The notes beneath the pieces were generated by a model. The model did no database searches and was not told the DNA's origin. It worked only from the letters and a program-made list of their open reading frames with translations. Both the position numbers and the translations under genes were made by a program. From JAXGMV01 sp040772085 (GTDB lineage Bacteria > Chloroflexota > Anaerolineae > Anaerolineales > Anaerolineaceae), in assembly GCA_040772085.1 (NCBI GenBank), contig JAXGYU010000001.1, forward strand, positions 682,001-746,000: a stretch of DNA of 64,000 bases, read 5' to 3'. Below are positions 1-8,234 of the stretch, one piece after another; the first letter of the stretch is position 1, and the number at the start of each line of letters is the position of its first letter.

Positions 1-251
1 CGCAGCCTTCCCTCGACATACACAAGCCTGCCTTTGGACAGGTATTGTTTGCATATCTCAGCCAGGTTGTCCCAGGTGACGACGTTGAACCATTCGGTCT
101 CGGTTTTACGTTCACCCTCAGCGGTGTTCCATGATCTGGTTGTCCCAACTGAGAACGTGGTAACAGGGCGTCCTGACGGCGTGTACCGCATTTCGGGGTC
201 ACGTCCCAGGAAACCTATCAGCATGACTTTGTTTAAGCCTTTGACCACCAT
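1..251 (-). CDS. ssb: single-stranded DNA-binding protein, C-terminally cut by the window edge
   Basis: Reading the minus strand from the ATG at 251 gives 83 codons beginning MVVKGLNKVMLIGFLGRDPE, the typical start of a bacterial SSB OB fold, followed by the R-Y-T-P-S-G and W-x-x-V-x-W patterns of strands 1-3. SSB coats single-stranded DNA in replication, recombination and repair. The ATG is preceded by CTGGAGAAC, a fair ribosome binding site. It lies 17 bases downstream of rpsF on the same strand; rpsF-ssb(-rpsR) is a classic operon order. The rest of the OB fold and the acidic C-terminal tail lie outside the window. Confidence 0.95.
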   Translation of the reverse strand, partial: MVVKGLNKVMLIGFLGRDPEMRYTPSGRPVTTFSVGTTRSWNTAEGERKTETEWFNVVTWDNLAEICKQYLSKGRLVYVEGRL

Positions 252-268
252 GTTCTCCAGATTAGTTC

Positions 269-553
269 TTATTCAACCACTGTCAGTAAAAAGCGCATGA
301 CCTGCTCGGTCAGGCGCAGATTATGTTCGAGGTCTTTGGTCGCGGCAGGTTCCATTTCAGCCTGCAGCAGGACGTAGATGCCCTCGATTTGCTTGCGAAT
401 ACGGTAGGACAGACGTCGTTTGCCCCACAGCTCTTCTTTGGTGATGGTTCCACCGGAAGCCGTGATCCAGCCTTTGACGCGGTCAACATTCGCAGTCACA
501 TTCTGTTCATCCAGGTCTGGATGCAGAATAAATACGAGCTCATAGTTACGCAT
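269..553 (-). CDS. rpsF: 30S ribosomal protein S6
   Basis: This 94-residue product begins MRNYELVFILHPDLDEQ, the diagnostic N-terminus of S6, and continues with the conserved WGKRRLSYRIRKQIEGIY segment of the ferredoxin-like fold. S6 binds S18 and the central domain of 16S rRNA. I chose the ATG at 553 over an upstream in-frame start at 607 because a perfect AGGAGG lies 8 nt before it and because S6 proteins start with this Met. It is followed by ssb, as in most bacteria. The mRNA leader upstream is about 90 nt and may hold the S6:S18 autoregulatory site known in other phyla. Confidence 0.97.
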   Translation of the reverse strand: MRNYELVFILHPDLDEQNVTANVDRVKGWITASGGTITKEELWGKRRLSYRIRKQIEGIYVLLQAEMEPAATKDLEHNLRLTEQVMRFLLTVVE

Positions 554-661
554 GCGGATTATCCTCCTTTCCACGGAATAAGCCCTCCTCTTGGTCGTTG
601 ACCGCAACGAGAGCGGAAAGGCAGCCGATCTCTCTGGCTGACTAACCTAGCAAGTTTACCA
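554..661 (-). promoter_or_regulatory. rpsF-ssb leader and extended -10 promoter
   Basis: On the minus strand TGGTAAACT (661-653) fits an extended -10 element, which would start transcription near 646 and leave a leader of about 90 nt. The leader holds a small stem (CAGCC/GGCTG around an AGAGAGATC loop) and two purine-rich stretches, the second being the rpsF ribosome binding site. In several bacterial phyla the rpsF leader binds the S6:S18 complex; whether this one does is inference. Confidence 0.4.
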
Positions 662-685
662 CAAATTCGATGCCGGGAAGGAAGT

Positions 686-693
686 TGTATAAT
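686..693 (+). promoter_or_regulatory. -10 box for trmI-nudix
   Basis: TGTATAAT ends 29 nt before the TTG start at 723. No convincing -35 is seen 16-18 nt upstream. The same TGTATAAT form occurs before hppA and uvrA. Confidence 0.4.
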
Positions 694-722
694 CAGCACA
701 TACACGCACCCAGGAGGGTACT

Positions 723-1625
723 TTGGTCTGGAACATTAATGGCGCGACCGTAAAAGAAGGTGACCTGGCGCAACTGGTCGGGTTGAGTCACAAGAAATTC
801 ATCATCCGCATCACCGCGGGAGCCGCATTGCACACGCACCGGGGCGTCGTTCAGCACGACGATCTGATCGGGCTGCCGTGGGGCAGTGAACTGCTCAGCC
901 ATAAAGGCAGCACCTTTTATATCCTGTCACCCTCCATCGCGGACCTGCTGCAGGATTTGCCGCGCTGCACCCAGATCCTCTATCCAAAAGATGTCGGATT
1001 TATCATCATGACTCTGGGCATTGGACCTGGCCAGCATATCATCGAAGCCGGCACCGGTTCCGGCGGTCTGACTGGCGTGTTCGCCTATCTGGTCGGTGAG
1101 AGTGGACATGTGACCACCCATGAGAAGCGGACTGAATTCCAGAACCTGGCGCGGAAGAATGTGACCCGGCTGGGTCTGGAAGAGCGCGTGACCTTCGTCA
1201 CACGCGATGTCGCGGATGGCTTCGATGCCACGGATGGCGATGTCCTGTTCCTTGATCTGCCGAACCCGTTTGATTACCTGCATCATGTCCGCGCGGCGTT
1301 GAAGCCCGGCGGTCATTTCGGCTGCATATTGCCGACCGTCAATCAGGTGACGAAGATGCTGACGGCGTTGCGCCAGAATGACTTCGCTTTCGTCGATGTC
1401 TGTGAGATCCTGCTGCGATATTACAAGCCTGAGGCGGACAAGTTCAGACCGGTTGACCGCATGGTCAGCCATACCGGTTATCTGATTTTCGCCCGCCCCG
1501 TCACGCCCCTGCCCGAGCATCTCAAAAAACAGGCTGAAGCGCCTGAAATCAGCGCTGATGAAGATGCACAAAAGATGGATGAATTCGCCGGCGAGAATGA
1601 AACTGAAGGGAATGAGCTGCAGTAA
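723..1625 (+). CDS. trmI: tRNA (adenine-58-N1)-methyltransferase, TrmI family
   Basis: This 300-residue protein has the TrmI layout: a small N-terminal beta domain (to about residue 75), the linker PRCTQILYPKDVGFII before the Rossmann fold, the SAM-binding motif I EAGTGSGGLT (about 113-122), and the LDLPNP motif IV that in TrmI contacts the target adenine. It methylates N1 of A58 in the T loop of tRNA. The C-terminal 35 residues are acidic and probably disordered. Translation starts at a TTG with GGAGGG 5 nt upstream. The stop is directly abutted by the ATG of the Nudix gene, so the two are co-transcribed and probably translationally coupled. Confidence 0.9.
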   Translation: MVWNINGATVKEGDLAQLVGLSHKKFIIRITAGAALHTHRGVVQHDDLIGLPWGSELLSHKGSTFYILSPSIADLLQDLPRCTQILYPKDVGFIIMTLGIGPGQHIIEAGTGSGGLTGVFAYLVGESGHVTTHEKRTEFQNLARKNVTRLGLEERVTFVTRDVADGFDATDGDVLFLDLPNPFDYLHHVRAALKPGGHFGCILPTVNQVTKMLTALRQNDFAFVDVCEILLRYYKPEADKFRPVDRMVSHTGYLIFARPVTPLPEHLKKQAEAPEISADEDAQKMDEFAGENETEGNELQ

Positions 1626-2216
1626 ATGAACCCTGCCCAGATCACGCCCGAGCTCATCCGCGCGGCAATTTACCCGGTGCAACAGCTCATGCCTTACCCA
1701 ACCGCTGAACGCAAAACCGCGGCAGTGCTGATGCCCTTGCTGCTGCGGGACAACACCTGGCAGGTGATGTATATCAAACGGACTTCACACAACGGTACCC
1801 ATCAGGGACAGGTCGCCTTTCCAGGCGGTGGTTATGAGCCGGAAGATCAGGACATGACCGCGACCATGTACCGTGAAGTGTATGAGGAAGTCGGTCTGAC
1901 AGAGGGCCGCATTGAGCTGCTGGGCCGGCTGGATTATCGCTTCACCACCAGCAGTAAGTACAACATCATTCCCTTTGTCGGGGTGATCGACAGTCTCGAA
2001 AATCTCACCTTGTCGGACCTGGAGGTCGAGCGTCTGCTCATCATTCCGCTGACCTGGCTGGCTGATGCCGGCAACTATGTCGAAGAATGGATGCACGACG
2101 AACTCGGGCAGCCGGTGATGACTTTCCGCTACCATCCCTTCCAGGGTGAGATTTTGTGGGGTATCACCGCCAGCATGACCCAAAACTTTATCTCGCTGGT
2201 TAACCGAATCCAATAA
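1626..2216 (+). CDS. Nudix hydrolase, CoA pyrophosphatase-like
   Basis: The 196-residue protein contains a full Nudix box, GGGYEPEDQDMTATMYREVY followed by EEVGL (about 58-82), fitting G-x5-E-x7-R-E-U-x-E-E-x-G-U. Upstream, the segment VLMPLLLRDNTWQVMYIKRT and the following HQGQVAFPGG resemble the UPF0035/CoA-diphosphatase subgroup (NudL-like), which cleaves CoA and its derivatives to 4'-phosphopantetheine and ADP. The exact substrate cannot be fixed from sequence. It starts on the base after the trmI stop codon. The pairing with a tRNA methyltransferase suggests only shared expression. Confidence 0.85.
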   Translation: MNPAQITPELIRAAIYPVQQLMPYPTAERKTAAVLMPLLLRDNTWQVMYIKRTSHNGTHQGQVAFPGGGYEPEDQDMTATMYREVYEEVGLTEGRIELLGRLDYRFTTSSKYNIIPFVGVIDSLENLTLSDLEVERLLIIPLTWLADAGNYVEEWMHDELGQPVMTFRYHPFQGEILWGITASMTQNFISLVNRIQ

Positions 2217-2242
2217 AAAAATGACCGCTCGTAAGAGCGGCC
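2214..2242 (-). terminator. intrinsic terminator of rplY
   Basis: On the minus strand GGCCGCTC-TTAC-GAGCGGTC forms an 8-bp stem with one G-U pair and is followed by ATTTTTTTATT. It lies just beyond the rplY stop and may also stop + strand transcripts from the Nudix gene. Confidence 0.8.
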
Positions 2243-2265
2243 AGTTTGTCTGTAATTCAAGACGC

Positions 2266-2913
2266 TTACTTGCCAGCGGCTTCTTCGTCTTCTTCTTTCT
2301 TACCCTTTTCGATGACTTCGGGTTCTGTACCGTCGCCTTCGACTTCCTCAACTTCCTCTCCAGCGGGATGAGAGATCACAACAACCAGTTCTTCACCGGG
2401 GGTCAGGATGGTCACGCCCTCAGGAACCGGCAAGTCCTTCACCAGAATCTGGTCGCCGAGGTTCTCCATGTGAGAAACATCGACGCTGAAGTGTTCGGGC
2501 AGGTCCTTGGGCAGACACTCGATTTCAACTTCAGTCACACCGGTGTTCATGATACCGTTCCACAGCGCGACTGCCGGCGCGGCGCCGGTGATCACGATCG
2601 AGACCGGGGTGCGCAGCGTCTCGGTCATGGAGACTGCCAGGAAATCGATGTGTTTGTACAGACCTCTGATTGTGTCGCGCTGTTTCTCGCGAATCAGGGC
2701 GTTGTGCTCGACACCATCGACGTTGATGGTCACCAGACTTGAGGATGATGTGGTGGAAATGATCCGGCTGGCGGTGCGATAATCCAGCACGATCGGGATC
2801 GGGCTCAGATGCGCGCCGTAGATAACAGCGGGCAGCTTGCCTTCGCGGCGTAAAGCGCCAACTTTCTTACCAAGGACATCCCGTTTGCTTGCGTCAATTA
2901 CAATTTTTTCCAT
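2266..2913 (-). CDS. rplY: 50S ribosomal protein L25/TL5 (general stress protein CTC type)
   Basis: From the ATG at 2913 the product is 215 residues, beginning MEKIVIDASKRDVLGKKVGA and containing LRREGKLPAVIYG, the signature of the L25 5S-rRNA-binding domain (about 1-95). A second all-beta domain with VEIECLPKDLPEHFSVDVS matches the longer TL5/CTC form. The last 35 residues are strongly acidic, ending in a Glu/Lys-rich tail. I prefer this Met to an upstream one at 2949 because it has the family start and a GAAAGG ribosome binding site. The gene stands alone with its own terminator. Confidence 0.93.
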   Translation of the reverse strand: MEKIVIDASKRDVLGKKVGALRREGKLPAVIYGAHLSPIPIVLDYRTASRIISTTSSSSLVTINVDGVEHNALIREKQRDTIRGLYKHIDFLAVSMTETLRTPVSIVITGAAPAVALWNGIMNTGVTEVEIECLPKDLPEHFSVDVSHMENLGDQILVKDLPVPEGVTILTPGEELVVVISHPAGEEVEEVEGDGTEPEVIEKGKKEEDEEAAGK

Positions 2914-3074
2914 CTCAAATTTACCTTTCGCGCCTCTCACCCCATCCACTTGGGGTTACCCTCGCTAGTTTGTATTTGCTTCCTACCGGAAAGCCAAAGA
3001 ATTTTATCTGTAAGCTCCCCAGCCGTCAAGCGTTCAGACGGATTATCGACCGAACTTCATACCGAAACGATTCG

Positions 3075-4676
3075 CTACGCGGTTTGCAGCAAAATCTTGC
3101 CTGGCGTGGCACCGGTCAGTTGTTTGTCCTTGTACACGACCTCGCCGCCAACGATGACATATTCAATCCCGTCCGACAGTAGATTGGAGTCGATGAAGGT
3201 AGCGGTGTCGCGGATGTTGTCATAATCAAACACGACCAGATCCGCGTCATAGCCGTCCCTGATCAGACCCTTATTGTCGATCATGGTCGCCTTGGCAGTA
3301 CGCGAGGTCATCTTGGCGATCATGGTCTCCAGCGGCAGCACCTTCTTCTCCTTGACGAAGTAGCTGATCGCGCGCGGGAAGGAACCGTAGGCGCGCGGGT
3401 GTGCGCGTTCATGCGCTGATTTGACGATGCCGTCGGTGCCAACCACGACATTTTCATCCTGGATTATCCTGAAAACGTCATCTTCGCACATCGAGAAATA
3501 GATGGCTGAGGCAACGCCATTATTGGCGATCAACACATCAAACAGGACATCATAGGGGTCTTTGCCGACCTGCCGCGCGTATTCGCCGATCGTCTGACCT
3601 TCAACTTCAGGTGTCTTGGCTGCGCGTGAGATGAAGACGCCGTCAAAACCGCCGCAATTCTGTACCTGATTCTCAAACGCGGTGGTATCGACATCCTCAA
3701 TTTCTGTTCTGATCTGGGCACGCGTCGCGGGATTCTTCAGGTGCTCCACCATGCCGGCAATGCCGTCGGTAAAGTATTTCGGCGGGATGCAGACATTGAG
3801 GTGAGTCATTGAGGCGGTGTAGGGGTACTGATCCGCCTTGACATCCAGTCCTTCCGCGTTGGCGTCCGCGATCATCTTCAGGGTCCGCACCGAGTTGCCC
3901 CAGTTCTGCTTACCGCACACTTTATGGTGGGAGATGAGTGTCTTGACACCAGACTTGCGCGCGACTTCAATCGCCTCCGCCACAGATTTTTCGACATCGT
4001 TGGCTTCGTTACGCATATGGGTGGTGTAGAGACCGTTGTACTCCTTGACCACTTTGGCAATCTCAGCCAGTTCATCGGTATCGGCGAAGGCGCTGGGAAT
4101 GTAGATCAAGCCGCTTGAAAAGCCGCCGGCGCCGGATTCCATTGCCTCACGCATCATCGATTTCATGTGCTCGAGCTCTGCCGGTGTCGCTTTGCGATTC
4201 TCATAGCCCATGGCGGCGATGCGCAGCATCACGTGGCCGACCATGAACTTAACGTTTTCAGGCAGCTTCAATCCTTTGGCATATTTGAGGTAATTTTCAA
4301 ATGTCGTGAACGTTGCCATGTTTTCAGGCAGCGTGTCGGTGAAAATCGATAAGCCTTGTGAGATCAGCTCCAGTTTGTCGGGGTTGACCGGCGCCATTGA
4401 GAAACCGCATTGGCCGGTGACATGGGTTGTGATCCCCTGCGAGATCTTCGACAGAGAGGCGAACTCCCGCCCAAGCGGCACATCGCCGTGAGAGTGAGGG
4501 TCGATAAAGCCGGGCGAAATGATCAGCCCGGTGGCGTCAATGGTAGTTTTAGCCTGCGCGTCGGTGTCCGCTGGCAGGATAGTGATTTTTCCGTTCAGGC
4601 TGGCAACGCTGCCGGCATAAGCGGGTTCGCCGCTGCCATCGATCACAGTGCCATTTTTGAATAATAAATCGTACAT
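3075..4676 (-). CDS. N-acyl-D-amino-acid deacylase (D-aminoacylase family amidohydrolase)
   Basis: This 533-residue amidohydrolase has the PGFIDPHSHGD metal-binding motif (His61, His63), a TTHVTGQCGFS segment typical of the D-aminoacylase family, an LISHHK motif in the middle of the barrel, and near the C-terminus GTDGIVKSAHERAHPRAYGS, which matches the family signature ending H-P-R-x-Y-G-x-F-P-R. The family removes N-acyl groups from D-amino acids or related N-acyl compounds using zinc. GGAGGGC precedes the ATG. It lies downstream of a DUF819 transporter on the same strand and probably shares its transcript, which suggests uptake followed by deacylation. The exact substrate is unknown; a dihydroorotase-like or dipeptidase role is less likely. 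Confidence 0.88.
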   Translation of the reverse strand: MYDLLFKNGTVIDGSGEPAYAGSVASLNGKITILPADTDAQAKTTIDATGLIISPGFIDPHSHGDVPLGREFASLSKISQGITTHVTGQCGFSMAPVNPDKLELISQGLSIFTDTLPENMATFTTFENYLKYAKGLKLPENVKFMVGHVMLRIAAMGYENRKATPAELEHMKSMMREAMESGAGGFSSGLIYIPSAFADTDELAEIAKVVKEYNGLYTTHMRNEANDVEKSVAEAIEVARKSGVKTLISHHKVCGKQNWGNSVRTLKMIADANAEGLDVKADQYPYTASMTHLNVCIPPKYFTDGIAGMVEHLKNPATRAQIRTEIEDVDTTAFENQVQNCGGFDGVFISRAAKTPEVEGQTIGEYARQVGKDPYDVLFDVLIANNGVASAIYFSMCEDDVFRIIQDENVVVGTDGIVKSAHERAHPRAYGSFPRAISYFVKEKKVLPLETMIAKMTSRTAKATMIDNKGLIRDGYDADLVVFDYDNIRDTATFIDSNLLSDGIEYVIVGGEVVYKDKQLTGATPGKILLQTA

Positions 4677-4725
4677 ATGCCCTCCAAGTCCTTACATCCT
4701 ACACTGACTTTATTCAGGATGCAAA

Positions 4726-4751
4726 CCGCTTATGGCCTAGACCATAAGCGG
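4726..4751. repeat. 10-bp perfect inverted repeat between transporter and deacylase
   Basis: CCGCTTATGG and CCATAAGCGG flank a 6-nt loop, giving a strong RNA hairpin. The minus-strand T run after it is short (TTTGC), so it is at best a leaky terminator. It may set a lower level of the downstream deacylase or stabilise the transporter mRNA end. Confidence 0.7.
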
Positions 4752-4798
4752 CTGCATTCGTACGTGCGAGTCGAACTAAGGTCTTGTTGCTATCGGGA

Positions 4799-5974
4799 CT
4801 AGGGGATGAGTCCCGCGACAAGCACACCAGCGAAATTACCGATCGCGTAACCCCACAAGCCGACGAGGATACCGGGTACGATCAGCGCCGTCCAGCCGTG
4901 GGCGATCGCGAATGCGGCGCCGGTAGTTGGACCACCGACTGTGGAGACCGAGCCCATCAGGACTTCTTCCACATTCCATTTGAAAATCTTGGCGAGAATG
5001 AGCGGCAGCAGCAGGTTCGCGGCGATCATGATCAACGCGGTGATGATCATGACAGGCCCGACCTGGATGAACAGGGCAATGTCAGCCGCCAGACCGAGGG
5101 AGACGAAGAACAGCATGATCAGGAAATTGCCAAGTTCTTCAGCGCCGAACAGTTCTTCAAAATACTTCGGGATGAAAGTGACCAGTGCGATGGTGATGAC
5201 GCTCATCAGCAGGTAAATATTGCCCAGGATCATTTTGAGATCCGGGATCAGGTTCGTGCCGTTGACGAATTTTGCCAGGGTGGCGCTGACAGCCGTAATG
5301 ACAACGGCGGTAGCGATGGCTTTCGCAAATGAAAGCAGGGAGATAGGCTTCGGTTTCCAGTATTGTTCCTGGAGGGTTCTGGAGGTGTCCGCGCCGGCTT
5401 CATACTCATCAATGTGCGGATGAACAAAACTGCGCAGGAACTTGGTCCGCAGCATGAAGTTCAGGAAGATGAAGTAAACCGCGACCAGGGCGTTGGCAAC
5501 GACAGCGGCAGCGTTGATGTAGGAGGGGTCCATCTGGAAGACATTGCCCATGGCTATCATGTTGACGGTACCGCCAACATAAGCGCCGACCTGCATCGCC
5601 ATGATGCCTTTGATGAACTGCGTGTCCTTGAGCACGATACCGCAGATCAGACCAGCCAGCATCGCGCCGAGGATTGAAATGTTGACATACAAAAAAGTAC
5701 GACCTGATTCACGGATGATCTTTTTCAGGTCGCACTTGAAGAGCAGCAACGGAATTGAGAGCGGCAGGAAGTAGTTTTGAATAATGCCGTAAACTTCCGA
5801 TTTTGCCGGCACGACCTTCAAATTGACCAGCAGCATGGAGCCGAAAATGGCGATGGTCACACCAGTGATCGCGCTCGCCCATTTCCATTTCTGTTCGGCC
5901 ATGATTGAAAATGCCGCCATGAATACGACGACAGCCCAGATCATCCAGACATTCTCTGCGGGGATAAGGGACAT
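4799..5974 (-). CDS. DUF819 family membrane protein, putative transporter
   Basis: The 391-residue product is highly hydrophobic with about ten membrane segments, starting MSLIPAENVWMIWAVVVFMA. The blocks FLPLSIPLLLFKCDLKKI, MQVGAYVGGTVNMIAMG and MGSVSTVGGPTTGAAFAIAH are hallmarks of the DUF819 (YjcL-like) family. In this family glycine-rich paired helices resemble those of transporter folds. The ATG at 5974 is supported by GGAGG 8 nt upstream; an upstream in-frame start at 6040 would only add a non-membrane extension. The gene is divergent from a LysR regulator and followed by an N-acyl-D-amino-acid deacylase. By context I infer uptake or exchange of an acylated amino-acid-like compound. Confidence 0.85.
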   Translation of the reverse strand: MSLIPAENVWMIWAVVVFMAAFSIMAEQKWKWASAITGVTIAIFGSMLLVNLKVVPAKSEVYGIIQNYFLPLSIPLLLFKCDLKKIIRESGRTFLYVNISILGAMLAGLICGIVLKDTQFIKGIMAMQVGAYVGGTVNMIAMGNVFQMDPSYINAAAVVANALVAVYFIFLNFMLRTKFLRSFVHPHIDEYEAGADTSRTLQEQYWKPKPISLLSFAKAIATAVVITAVSATLAKFVNGTNLIPDLKMILGNIYLLMSVITIALVTFIPKYFEELFGAEELGNFLIMLFFVSLGLAADIALFIQVGPVMIITALIMIAANLLLPLILAKIFKWNVEEVLMGSVSTVGGPTTGAAFAIAHGWTALIVPGILVGLWGYAIGNFAGVLVAGLIP

Positions 5975-6073
5975 TGATTGCCTCCAACAAGGGGATTCAG
6001 ATCGGATTGCCAGAGCAACGAAAAGAGGGGATAATACCAACTGTTGTTTTTTAAGGAAGCCGACTGTACGACC

Positions 6074-6098
6074 ATTATAAAGATGACATGTTTATAAT
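6074..6098. promoter_or_regulatory. candidate divergent -10 boxes, DUF819 (-) and lysR (+)
   Basis: TATAAT is read on the minus strand at 6079-6074 and on the plus strand at 6093-6098. Neither has a recognisable -35, as expected for activator-dependent promoters. Confidence 0.35.
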
Positions 6099-6111
6099 GT
6101 GTATATGGGTT

Positions 6112-6130
6112 TTCGTTGCCTATTAACGAA
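6112..6130. promoter_or_regulatory. candidate LysR-type regulator operator
   Basis: TTCGTT-N7-AACGAA is a 6+6 bp perfect inverted repeat that contains the T-N11-A core expected of LysR binding sites. It sits between the divergent lysR and transporter genes, 24 bases before the GTG of the regulator. Confidence 0.6.
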
Positions 6131-6153
6131 TTATTCGATAGTTGAGGTTGCCG

Positions 6154-7071
6154 GTGCAAATTGAACAAATCAGACGCGCGATCGAGGTTGACAATAAGAA
6201 ATCCATTAATCGCGCCGCCCAACATCTGGATGTCGCCCAGTCAAGCCTGAGCTCGTCAATCAAGGCGCTTGAAAGGGAGCTGGGTGTGCCGATCTTCGAC
6301 AGGCACCAGGAAGGTGTCACGCTGACAGCCTTCGGAGAACAATTCATCGCTCACGCGCGCGAGATCATAAAGCATATCGAATCGATTGAATCGATCAGCG
6401 CGAATACCGACTGGAACCAGGCTCCCAAACGTCTCGACCTGATGGTCTACTATCTGCTGTTCGCCAGCAAAGCCTGGGCGAAGTTCTGCGACAAATTTCG
6501 CAGTGAACCGATCGAACTCAACTACATGGAACGCAACCGGACGGAAATCGTTCGCTCGGTCGCGGAGTGGCATACCGAACTTGGCCTGATCATGATGCCG
6601 TGTGTCGACCGTGAACAATGGCTGGCACTGTTGTCGGAACAGAATTTGTCGTACACGCAGATCACAGTCGAGGAACCCTATGCCGTTTTTGGTCAGGATC
6701 GCGAGTTTGAGCAGGCGAAATACGTCACACCTGCCATGCTCGCGCAGCGCAAGATGATCATCATTCCTGAAGAAAACGAACTGTTCATGCGGCTGGATCA
6801 AAAAGTGTTCAAGAAGTTTCGACCTAGCAGCTTCCTGGGTGTCTGCGACCGGGCGTCGCTGATCAGCATTCTGACCGGCACGAATGGTTATTATCTCGGG
6901 ACTTACAATCGCAAAGCGTATGGCAGGGTGCCATACTACAGCGAGACCTACGTCCTGCCGGTCAAAGACGCCGGCTACCTGTACGAAATCGGCTTTATCC
7001 AGCGCAGTGGACATAAACTGTCCGAGTACGCGCTGTGGTATCTGAAGATGATTTACGACCTGGTTTGCTGA
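6154..7071 (+). CDS. LysR family transcriptional regulator
   Basis: The product is 305 residues from the GTG at 6154, which has GAGG 6 nt upstream; an upstream TTG at 6142 would overlap that ribosome binding site. The N-terminus carries the LysR winged helix-turn-helix: INRAAQHLDVAQSSLSSSIK, LERELGVPIFDR and LTAFGEQFIAHA. The C-terminal part is a substrate-binding-type effector domain that I cannot assign to a ligand. It is divergent from the DUF819 transporter/deacylase pair, the classic arrangement for a LysR activator of its neighbours. Its 3' end overlaps the convergent FAD dehydrogenase gene by 19 bases. Confidence 0.92.
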   Translation: MQIEQIRRAIEVDNKKSINRAAQHLDVAQSSLSSSIKALERELGVPIFDRHQEGVTLTAFGEQFIAHAREIIKHIESIESISANTDWNQAPKRLDLMVYYLLFASKAWAKFCDKFRSEPIELNYMERNRTEIVRSVAEWHTELGLIMMPCVDREQWLALLSEQNLSYTQITVEEPYAVFGQDREFEQAKYVTPAMLAQRKMIIIPEENELFMRLDQKVFKKFRPSSFLGVCDRASLISILTGTNGYYLGTYNRKAYGRVPYYSETYVLPVKDAGYLYEIGFIQRSGHKLSEYALWYLKMIYDLVC

Positions 7072-8231
7072 TCTTTGTAATAGTCACGATACGAGAGCAG
7101 CGGCACCTCTTTTGTGCGTGAGGCTGCCGTGATCCCCAGCTTGGCACAGGCGACATCGACGGTCTTTTCCGCCATCACCCGGCAGGTGGTCGCTTTGCCG
7201 CCGGTGATGGTGATCATGCCTTCCACACCGCTATCCAGCGTGTGATCGTAACATTTGAAAGTCCGGCTCAGACTTCTGCCGGCAGCCAGCGAGCCGATCA
7301 ACGGCCGGGCGGACATGTAAACGCCGCGTCGTGGGGCAGATTCCAACCGCGGCACCATCGCTACCGCGCAATCAACCATCTGGGCCAGTTGTTGTTCATC
7401 AACTGGAATGTAATCCACATCTTTTACCTCAAAGGAGGTCGTGCCAATTACCGCCATGCGCCGCTGGGGAATGATGATGTCCCCATCGCCTGGTTTGTTG
7501 AGCCGGTTGATGACGTGGTTCACCGGGCGGTCTTCAAAAGCCACCATGATGCCGGGGGTTGGAATGACCGGCACGTCGAGCTTCGCCTGTTGCGCGACGA
7601 TTCCCGCCCAGGCGCCAGTGGCGTTGATCAGCAGGTCACAGGGCTGTTCAAAATGGCTGTTGGTCGTCCGGTCCCAGACTCTCAGCGCGGTGACCCTGCC
7701 ATTCTGGGTGAGGATCGCTTCAACTTCATGATACGGTTTGAATGCAGCGCCATTGGCTTTGGCGCTCGCAGCAAAGGCCAGCGCCAGCCGCAACGGGTCA
7801 AACGAACCATCAGGCACAGAGTAGCCGCCCTGCACGGATGGACTCAGGGACGGTTCAATCTTAAGCAAATCGCCCGCTTCGAAGCGTTCGATCGGAATGC
7901 CGCAGGCTTCAGCGCCGGCAACAAATGCTGGCGCGAAATCGATATCTTCATTGTCAAAAGCGGCGAAAAAGCCGCCATTGAACTCGATACACTGAGGCGT
8001 GATGTTGCGCAGGATGATATTCTCTTCGTAACATTCGATTGCTGCCTCGCGATCGCCGACACAATAGCGCGCGCCGCTATGCAGGAGACCATGTGTGCGC
8101 CCAGAGGTGCCTGAAGCGATCTCGCCGCGGTCGAAGATAATCGCTGGCAGACCACGCAATGCCAGATCATGCGCGATGGCGCAGCCGGTAAAGCCAGCGC
8201 CGATGACAATGATGTTCAATTTAGAATCCAT
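7053..8231 (-). CDS. FAD-dependent glycerol-3-phosphate dehydrogenase, short GlpA-like
   Basis: The 392-residue protein has an N-terminal Rossmann dinucleotide site IVIGAGFTGCAIAHDLALRG and the GlpA/GlpD motif ASGTSGRTHGLLHSGARYCV. The C-terminal part keeps GGKATTCRVMAEKTVD. It oxidises glycerol 3-phosphate to dihydroxyacetone phosphate. GlpA of the anaerobic complex is usually near 540 residues with a C-terminal BFD-type iron-sulfur domain. That domain is absent here and no glpB or glpC follows, so the electron acceptor is unclear. The gene starts 3 bases after the glpK stop, so the pair is co-transcribed for glycerol use. Its 3' end overlaps the convergent lysR gene. Confidence 0.85.
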   Translation of the reverse strand: MDSKLNIIVIGAGFTGCAIAHDLALRGLPAIIFDRGEIASGTSGRTHGLLHSGARYCVGDREAAIECYEENIILRNITPQCIEFNGGFFAAFDNEDIDFAPAFVAGAEACGIPIERFEAGDLLKIEPSLSPSVQGGYSVPDGSFDPLRLALAFAASAKANGAAFKPYHEVEAILTQNGRVTALRVWDRTTNSHFEQPCDLLINATGAWAGIVAQQAKLDVPVIPTPGIMVAFEDRPVNHVINRLNKPGDGDIIIPQRRMAVIGTTSFEVKDVDYIPVDEQQLAQMVDCAVAMVPRLESAPRRGVYMSARPLIGSLAAGRSLSRTFKCYDHTLDSGVEGMITITGGKATTCRVMAEKTVDVACAKLGITAASRTKEVPLLSYRDYYKDQQTRS

Positions 8232-8234
8232 AGG

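Noticed and set aside
927..1682. Open frame (251 codons) antisense to trmI
   Set aside because: Mirror frame; the plus strand carries the SAM motif and ribosome binding site.
4784..5332. Plus-strand open frame rich in Asp, Gln and Arg opposite the DUF819 gene
   Set aside because: The odd composition is the mirror image of membrane helices on the other strand.
6256..7014. Long open frame (252 codons) antisense to the LysR gene
   Set aside because: It has no recognisable protein motif and lies wholly inside a well-supported gene; GC-rich third positions create such mirror frames.
7242..8114. Long open frame (290 codons) antisense to the GlpA-like gene
   Set aside because: No motif, no ribosome binding site, and full overlap with a clear FAD enzyme.
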